The position numbers were made by a program, and so were the translations under genes. From Lactarius indigo (lineage: Eukaryota > Basidiomycota > Agaricomycetes > Russulales > Russulaceae), in contig JAFKAC010000014.1 of the NCBI GenBank assembly GCA_025766275.1, positions 186,001 through 250,000 of the forward strand: a stretch of DNA of 64,000 nt, given 5' to 3'. Positions 58,432 to 64,000 of this stretch are shown in pieces. Positions within the stretch are counted from its first letter, which is position 1. Each line of letters starts with the position of its first letter. Under the pieces are notes generated by a model. That model was not told the origin of the DNA and did no database searches. It worked only from the letters and a program-made list of their open reading frames with translations.

Positions 58432-58856
58432 GTAGTTTAGAAGTAACACTAGATGATAGAGGGTCGGTTGATGTTTGGTATGTACATTTAGTCACAGACT
58501 ATCCTAGACTTGCGCGACATTAACGTTTATTGATTGGTTTATTTCTACTGGTAAATGGTGATGCAGTGATGCGCTACATACACTGTAGCCTGACTGTGCT
58601 AGTGTGGACCGTGGGGCATTCAGTTTCGTCTACAATTTAGTCGATGTGGTTTGAACATTATGTGGGAGTAAAAATACTAATAGATACCCAACATTCTTCA
58701 TCTCCCAATCCCGGATCGAAAAGCTGGTCTTCACTTAAACCAAGCTCTGCCTAACGTCGCCCTGAAGGTGTCCATTATGAGTAGTAGTGTACCCTCCCCC
58801 TACGTAACGCTCAAACCGGTACCAGATAATCTGTGAAGGCGGAATACCGAAAGGGC
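58432..58856. other. Convergent spacer between MFS copy 12 and the P450
   Basis: No gene. Words such as GTAGCCTGACTGTGCTAGTG and CTAACGTCGCCCTGAAGGTG recur behind copies 7, 8 and 9. This is therefore the reference form of the group B 3' flank, still attached to an intact P450. Confidence 0.6.
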
Positions 58857-61286
58857 CTAGTCCAAGTTCGCCGACCGGATCAGCAGCGGCAGTTGCGGTC
58901 CCGCAGCAGGATTCGACGCAACCACAGGGCGACCGACGATCGAGGTCCTACGCACGATATCTTCCGCCGGCAGCGCCAGCTCGAACTCGAACCCGCGCAC
59001 CAACGTGAACAAAAGCGCTTTGATCCTACAATCGTGACCACGAATGAGTTACATCGCGCGCGGCACATGAACATCACGCACTCGACGACGGAGAAGCGAT
59101 AGCCGATGCAAGAATGTGCACCGGCGATGAACGTCACCAAGTGGCCATACACGCTCGGGAGCGCATGCGCCGCTTCCGGCACGCTCTCCCATCGCTCAGG
59201 CCTGACCATACGTAGCGCGCGTCACATTACACTCAATAAGGCAAGAGACGGCCACGTACCTGAATTCATTAGCATCTTCGCCCCATATCTCCGTCGACCG
59301 ATTCAGCAGGCGAATAGGAATGGCAACAGAGTCTCCCTTGGACACCCTGGTAGACAACGCCGTCATTTCATTTTGAGCGAACTTTGGATTTTTTTTTTAG
59401 TCGTACGCACCGGATCGAGCTCTGTGTGATACCGCGGTTATCCTTGAACGACTTTTGCAGCGGGATCTCCGCGTCGTGCACTGCGATGCGCTGCGTGGCC
59501 GATACAGGTGCATAGAGGCGCAGTACCTCGCGTACGACACCTTCGAGGTACGGGAGCGCGTTCAGCTGATCCATCGTCGGCAAGTCGGTTGGGCACGTGC
59601 GCAGTTCTGCACGGAGCGTCGTCTGAACCGAGGGATGGCATGAAAGCGCAAACAGCGTCCAGGCGATAGCCGTGCTAGGTGCGACAAAAAAAAGTGAGAT
59701 ATATCCAAACACGATTTAGGTAATATCACCGACCTCGAAGTTTCGTGTCCGGCTAAGAGGAACGTGGGTACCTCTAAGATCGCAAGATCAGCCCATTGAG
59801 TCGAAGGATGCGGGCAAACACTTACGCGACAGGATTTCCTCGTCGCTCATGCGCATGCTTTCTGGCATATCACTGGCTATGTTCGACTTGATTAACAGGC
59901 TGAGTAAGTCGTGTCCCTGCACGTCGTGCTTTTCTACGACCCCAGAGCCATCCAAGTTGAGTTCAGCAAGCACGGCGGCTTTCTTGTCTTGAATAAGCTG
60001 AGAACCAATTCGACGTATGACTTCTAACGAGCGGTTGAGAGCACGGGAACGTGCAGTTGGCTGAAAAAGTGGGTCATCTATATTCCTTTCTCCTTCGGAT
60101 AAAGCACAAACTTACGATGGGACGAAAGAGAGGAAAGAATAGTTGGAGTACGAACATGAATTCCCCCGCTTTGGCCATGAACATGGAACGAATGGACTCG
60201 TAGAGTTCGTTTTGGTTTTCGTCAGGCGAGTGCAACGAATTGAAGGTGTAATTGAATCCTGTTTGAGGTAAAGAATGGGCGACGGCGCACATCATCAAAC
60301 TGAAAGTTCGTCACCAGCCAGCCCAATGATGTCAAGCGTGACTTTGTTCAGCCAGACGAAAGCATTGAAGCTCAGTTTTCCATCTTTTCGTGTCGACTTG
60401 GTGATTAGATCCGCCCAAATATCGCGAAGCTGCAGAATTGTCAGCGTCGTATCGAGAGCCCAGCTTCGCTCTTGAAAGAGCTTACCTCTAATGACTTCTC
60501 GAGGAACAACGACGTGAATTTTCGTACTTGAGCAGGACCAAAGGCGGGATTCTGAATTGAATACACATCCGTTACAATCTCTTTCGAAAATCGCGATCAA
60601 GACGGCTCACCATGACCTTACGCTAAACAAAAATACGACGGTGAGCCCTGTTCTGGGATGAAATACATCGACATACCTGCTTCCTATGCTGGGGCCCTGA
60701 AAAAGTCTATGGATTAGAACCGAAAACTGATGATCGTGGAACATATCCCACCTTCTACAAATAAAAGACCTACAGTGAAAATAATCATCAGGGCACCGTA
60801 AGTCAGACGCAAGAATGGACTATTGCGTACCTCTTCCCGTGAAGGTACCCAAACTGAATTTCAAAAAGTCTGACTTCTGAAATATTTCGCTATTCTGAAG
60901 AATATACGCAATAGCGACGGGGTCGACGGTCAGGAGTCTAACCGTCTGTGATGCGAGCGTCATACGTTAAACGAAGATTCAAATGAAAAGGAGGGAAATG
61001 CACGCACTCCGAAACGAGAATGGTACTTCACCACATGCCCATAAGTCCTCACCCACTCCTCTTGCAAACGCGACGAATCTGGTTCTTGCACGTCGGCAAA
61101 GTCGCCACTGAGCCAGTGTGCTTCTTTTGGCCCGGGAACGTTCTGGAGCGGAGAACGATAGGCGCGGATACGGCCAAGGATAATAACGTAGAGTATATAT
61201 GTCGCCGATAGTGCGAAGAGGACGAATGCTGGGATGAAGATCGCGCGGGCTGCTACGACGAGCGGCTGAAATAGAGTGTCTTGCAT
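58857..61286 (-). CDS. Cytochrome P450 monooxygenase
   Basis: Fourteen exons on the minus strand (61286-61008, 60945-60831, 60769-60752, 60696-60677, 60622-60611, 60551-60486, 60429-60315, 60258-60116, 60060-59826, 59773-59734, 59674-59411, 59346-59260, 59201-59082, 59025-58857) splice in phase to 560 residues. An N-terminal membrane anchor (about residues 8-38) is followed by a proline hinge (QNVPGP). The I-helix oxygen-binding motif is AGHETS (342-347), the K-helix is EVLR (397-400), then PERW (466-469), and the heme loop FIAGAHSCIG has the thiolate Cys at 496. All P450 landmarks are intact, so it should be an ER-bound enzyme needing a P450 reductase. I cannot assign a CYP family or substrate. 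An upstream in-frame ATG at 61343 would add 19 residues. Confidence 0.9.
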
Positions 61287-62342
61287 AATACAGTGGAGCT
61301 TTCTTGATGTTGACGTTACCGATGGATCAGTATGATATCGCACCTATTCTCTTATATGTACTCCTCTCTCTTCTATATGGAGTCCCATAGCTTCTTCTGC
61401 TGCGGTGAAGGTCGGCGCTATTGGCTGGACCGACCCGGATCAGACTCAGTGTCGATCGCTGTGGACTCGGGCCGTCGGCTTTTTCCACGTGATGAACTGC
61501 TCCGTCGGGCCACTGTGGTCCCGACGGCAACAAGCTGCTTCGCCCGTCTTTGGTGTGCCCACTACGATCCAACATTTGCCATATCCGTATCAATGATCGC
61601 CCTAATTAAATATCTGCCCAGAGTCCCGGTCCATCGTGTACTGGTCCGCTGACCTGATTTAATCGGAAAACCTCATACAAACACCCGGATTTTGGACCAT
61701 TTTTTCCACATGAAACAGCTTTATGTCCGAAAGGGGTTGGAGGGGGTTCACGAAGAATGTGGTTGTTTCATACTGTACTGTAGTATTGCCTAGGTATAAT
61801 TGCTTAGCAGGGAACCTATATACACATAGCCCTGTATTTCACTGTCACGACCTTTTACTTTATGTCCTGTATAGGGGTACCTCCACCCTCTCGTCTGCAT
61901 CTGCACTTGAGCTTTAGATGCGCGGTCTTGTCCTGATGGTGAGGCATTACATGTGTGAATGCACAAGGTCAGTGAACGTTGGACGTTGAGCCATCTCACC
62001 AGCTGTTGAGTTCGGTCCTAGAGTCGCGCTCCTGTTGTGCCGAAGCTGGGCTTCAATTTGCCGTCGTGACCAAATGTGGCAGTCGTTGCCCAGAAATAAC
62101 CCTTCAAAGATCCTTCTCTAGCGGGTTTTAACCACAACATCTTTGGACGATCTAGGATATCATTTTGTAGTGGAGAAGGTAGGCTTTCCATTGGTAAGAT
62201 GATCGCTAAAATCGGATGTGTTGATCTAGAGCTACGCGTATATCTATAAACGTGTTGCAACAGTGGACTAAGGATAGTACTTTTTGAGGGAAAGAAATTC
62301 GGCGTGGCCATCAAGGTGCCCATTTAAACCCCGCCTGTATCC
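61287..62342. other. Spacer between the P450 and the F-box gene
   Basis: No supported gene. It should hold the P450 promoter, which reads leftwards from 61.29 kb. Several open frames on both strands are short and featureless. Confidence 0.5.
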
Positions 62343-63879
62343 CTAAAGTGGTCGTATACTGACAGGTGTTGTGGGTATCGCTGTAAGATCATGGTGAGCA
62401 TATGTGCGTGTAAGAGAGGGTGGCCAATGCATGTCAGAGTAGCCGAGGCAATGAGATATGAAGACTTACAGCAAAGCATGCAAATGGGTTTACCCTTGGT
62501 GTCGCTACGCCAACTTATCGTCTGGGTACCATCGCATCCAAAACAGGTTTTCGTTACGGGCATTCTTGCGAAAGCCTCTCCCAAAGCCCTCAAGATAACC
62601 CTTACTGGCACTGGCACGTCGGCCACCCAAAAGTCTCTTGCGCCGCCGAATAAATGGACAAGTTCCAGCCATTTTTCACCGTCCATGTCGGCCTGCTTGC
62701 TTGAGGACCACGTCGAATTGATGCCTAGATCTGCTACACGGAATAAGAATGGGGAAAATTGGCCACAGATTTGAGCTATGGAGAACAACTGCCAGTCTAG
62801 CTGATTACATGGGATTTGTAATTGTAGAGGTGTAGAAGCGCTCGAGTTGATGAAGGAGACAGAAATGGCATGGTCGGAGGTGACGATGTTTGCTCGGCTA
62901 GATAATTCCAGAATTTCTATCCGGTTGATAAATTGGCCAAGTTGCGAAGTATCCATCGTAGGCTGGCTAAAGAACGTAATACCGATTTTCCCTAGACGAG
63001 GTGCATCGATTCTGGCCACGAAGCTGTCCAGGTACTTGCTAGTCCCTCGATATTTGAAGGACGTGAGAGAAGGGAGAACAACGCGCTCCTCTGGCGGTGG
63101 AGGCAAGCGGAGGTAGTTTCGGCGGGAGGGGAGGGAAAGGAAATGGAGTGAGAGTGTTTCAAGTTGGGCAATCCCGGATAGGGCATCGGCAAACGCATCT
63201 GGGGAAAAATACCCAACATTCGGGATCTCATGGAGCTGAAGATCCACGAGATCTGTGGACAGAGAAAGGAGGTGTGGGAGTGCGGGAATGGCAATTCTGG
63301 TCAAGTGAAGACTATGCAGGCGTATGCCCCACCGGAGAGTGCTGGGGAGGGTTAGCTGCACGTTATTCAAGGGTTGAAGGATGAGCTCTTCCAATTCCAA
63401 TAATGGCTCTTTGACGGTGGATAACTTTGCCAGGAGAGAACTCGTGATCGTGAGGCTAATGGAGCTAACGCGATCAGCGTGCTTCAGTGCTGCCATGATG
63501 TTGTCCTCGTCCTCGGAGGAAGGGGGGTCGAGGTTTGGATGCCTCCCGTAGAGTATGACGATAGGCAGGGCCGGCCAGCAATCTAAGGACTTCAAGACGG
63601 GGGTTCCATATGTGCAGTAAAGTCGAAGATCTAGACCCAGAGGCGATGTAAATACGATCCGTCGCCATCTTCGGCATACGTGCACGAGCGTAGGCCAAGA
63701 TTGAGGAGAGGCATACAGGAATTGACGAAATATTTTCAGAAGCACATCTTCGGGGAGGATCTCAACCGTGACTTGCTGAGAAAAAGGTTCTGTTCCGACC
63801 ATGTTAGCGTGTAGCAAAAACTAGCATCGGACGAATGTTGTACCTGTCCCATGAAGTTTGCTGGTCGATGGTCGTTCAT
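62343..63879 (-). CDS. F-box protein with leucine-rich C-terminal part
   Basis: The preferred model has three exons (63879-63844, 63775-62470, 62380-62343) and 459 residues. It starts MNDHRPANFMGQ and continues into an F-box (VEILPEDVLLKIFRQF ... LVHVCRRWRRIVFTSP, about residues 15-55). Irregular leucine-rich stretches follow, and a CFGCDG...ICMLC pair of CxxC motifs lies close to the C-terminus. F-box proteins of this layout recruit targets to SCF ubiquitin ligases; the target is unknown. The alternative is an unspliced frame 63817-62324 (497 codons), but it would skip the in-phase 5' exon and read through an intron with a clean GTAAGT donor and ACAG acceptor. It is not part of the MFS repeat. 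Confidence 0.8.
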
Positions 63880-64000
63880 ATTCCACTCCAATGGTGCGAC
63901 CAGAGAGTCGGAGAGACACTATTAGTGACATCACTGCCTCCCGCAAAGGCTCGTCACGCGGCTCAGGTTCTCGCACACAGAGTTTATGCAGGGCTGGTAG
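63880..64000. other. Right edge of the window
   Basis: This is the presumed 5' flank of the F-box gene, with no independent feature seen. Confidence 0.4.

Noticed and set aside
62324..63817. Single-exon model of the F-box gene (497 codons)
   Set aside because: A 5' exon and a 3' intron with good splice sites give an in-phase 459-residue product starting at 63879. The unspliced C-terminal tail looks like translated intron.
1..64000. tRNA, rRNA, CRISPR arrays and riboswitches
   Set aside because: I looked on both strands and saw no cloverleaf with a plausible anticodon arm, no rRNA core motif and no regularly spaced repeat. A covariance-model scan would settle the tRNA question.

Overview
The window looks like nuclear DNA of a filamentous basidiomycete, most likely an Agaricomycete. 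Its genes are split by many short (about 45-75 nt) GT-AG introns. It carries a Ty3/gypsy-type gag and a DDE transposase of a kind I know from mushroom-forming fungi, and its P450, F-box and MFS genes have the usual basidiomycete layout. I cannot name the species from sequence alone.

Layout. (1) 1-11.3 kb is a graveyard of mobile elements: a decayed DDE transposon (about 2.15-8.27 kb) with an LTR-type insertion splitting its transposase, then a Ty3/gypsy gag remnant whose flanking LTRs point in opposite directions. (2) 11.8-25.0 kb holds five tandem MFS (DHA1-type) transporter genes (sub-group A). (3) 25.65-34.7 kb is a single 42-exon gene that splices in frame to 2,270 residues: a GBP/VLIG-like large GTPase with a long Cys/His-rich region and a C-terminal vWA domain. 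(4) 35.6-53.4 kb holds six more MFS genes (sub-group B). (5) 54.2-55.9 kb is a two-exon gene with a trypsin-like His and GDSG signature. (6) 56.6-58.4 kb is the twelfth MFS gene. (7) 58.86-61.29 kb, minus strand, is an intact 14-exon cytochrome P450 of 560 residues. (8) 62.3-63.9 kb, minus strand, is an F-box protein.

The main result is the 12-copy MFS array. Every copy splices to an open frame of 488-501 residues. Five of the seven exons have exactly the same length in all copies (66, 161, 135, 157 and 257 nt; in copy 5 the first two exons are fused). Length change is confined to the exon for the N-terminal tail and the exon that begins with the central loop. The repeat unit of sub-group B includes 3' flank: behind copies 8 and 9 lie degraded antisense pieces of the P450's last exons, matching the intact P450 behind copy 12. 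This suggests that an ancestral 'MFS gene plus convergent P450' unit was duplicated and that the P450 was lost from most copies.

How the genes may work together is inference. The MFS proteins look like plasma- or vacuolar-membrane drug:H+ antiporters (motif A and motif C are visible) and could export a toxin or metabolite, possibly one modified by the P450. The GTPase-vWA gene and the protease-like gene sit inside the array and resemble parts used in innate defence elsewhere, but nothing in the sequence proves such a role. I saw no CRISPR array, rRNA or tRNA.
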